DNA of 13,668 nucleotides, taken from CAYJFD01 sp964369605. Lineage in GTDB: Bacteria > Bacteroidota > Bacteroidia > Bacteroidales > UBA932. Both the position numbers and the translations under genes were made by a program. Under the pieces are notes generated by a model. The model made no database searches and was not told the origin of the DNA. It worked only from the letters and a program-made list of their open reading frames with translations. This document shows positions 13,616 through 13,668 of this stretch, piece by piece (positions within the stretch are counted from its first letter, which is position 1; every line of letters starts with the position of its first letter). The stretch covers positions 1 to 13,668 of the forward strand of contig CAYJFD010000042.1 in assembly GCA_964369605.1 (NCBI GenBank), in the 5' to 3' direction.

Positions 13616-13668
13616 GCGGAAGTAGCTCAGTCGGTAGAGCATCAGCCTTCCAAGCTGAGGGTCGCGGG
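13616..13668 (+). tRNA. tRNA-Gly (anticodon TCC), 3' end outside the window
   Basis: The first 53 bases are present: the acceptor 5' strand GCGGAAG, D stem GCTC/GAGC with loop AGTCGGTA, and anticodon stem TCAGC/GCTGA with loop CTTCCAA, giving anticodon TCC for glycine. The T arm begins at the window edge, so completeness cannot be checked. It lies 18 bp after tRNA-Tyr. Confidence 0.9.

Noticed and set aside
13388..13642. An 84-residue minus-strand open frame over the tRNA cluster
   Set aside because: It is the antisense of three tRNA genes and shows the well-known spurious peptide (GGIRTPDQL, EDSNLRRRTPADLQSAP) seen wherever tRNA genes are translated on the wrong strand.
1..13668. CRISPR arrays, insertion sequences, toxin-antitoxin or phage-defence genes
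   Set aside because: No spaced direct repeats, transposase motifs or terminal inverted repeats were found. All large frames are accounted for by core genes and one transporter.

Overview
The window looks like a low-GC Bacteroidetes chromosome, probably order Bacteroidales. Several independent features point this way. The -7 promoter element TAnnTTTG, specific to the Bacteroidetes primary sigma factor, recurs upstream of at least seven transcription units. Ribosome-binding sites are A-rich and lack a clear Shine-Dalgarno. A tRNA-Thr(TGT)-Tyr-Gly(TCC) cluster is present that in this phylum usually leads into tuf. The protein families (XerD-type recombinase, TypA, DUF177-L32, SSB ending DDLPF) also fit. 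Genus cannot be fixed from sequence alone. Almost everything is core housekeeping; there is no insertion sequence, CRISPR array or prophage.

Layout, left to right. Positions 1-49 (minus) hold the start of an exported-protein gene cut by the window edge, with its own promoter at 139-170. Positions 173-2673 (minus) are a three-gene unit, xerD-umuD-umuC. Its promoter (2683-2714) is interleaved with the terminator (2699-2726) of the preceding minus-strand unit, DUF177-rpmF-tRNA-Arg(CCT) (2743-3470). Next comes typA (3526-5322, minus), divergent from a proline dehydrogenase-HAD phosphatase pair (5483-7325, plus). aroE (7368-8168, plus) then runs convergently, 2 bp apart, into an MFS transporter (8171-9541, minus). 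The MFS gene is divergent from a tight plus-strand unit ssb-purA-dxs (9664-13331). A tRNA operon with a near-consensus promoter closes the window, the last tRNA being cut by the edge.

Functionally the window mixes translation (L32, DUF177, TypA, four tRNAs), DNA maintenance (XerD, UmuD-like, UmuC, SSB), biosynthesis (PurA for AMP, Dxs for isoprenoids, AroE for chorismate) and catabolism (proline dehydrogenase).

The most unusual item is the umuD gene at 1438-1740. It is open and sits 2 bp before an apparently intact umuC. It encodes a 100-residue protein that starts about where mature UmuD' starts, lacks the segment carrying the catalytic serine, and has arginine where the catalytic lysine should be. 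This suggests a non-cleaving, constitutively UmuD'-like partner for the error-prone polymerase. A second theme is that three reading frames (xerD, typA, ssb) can be extended upstream only by running through their own promoter -7 elements, which fixes the downstream ATG as the real start in each case.
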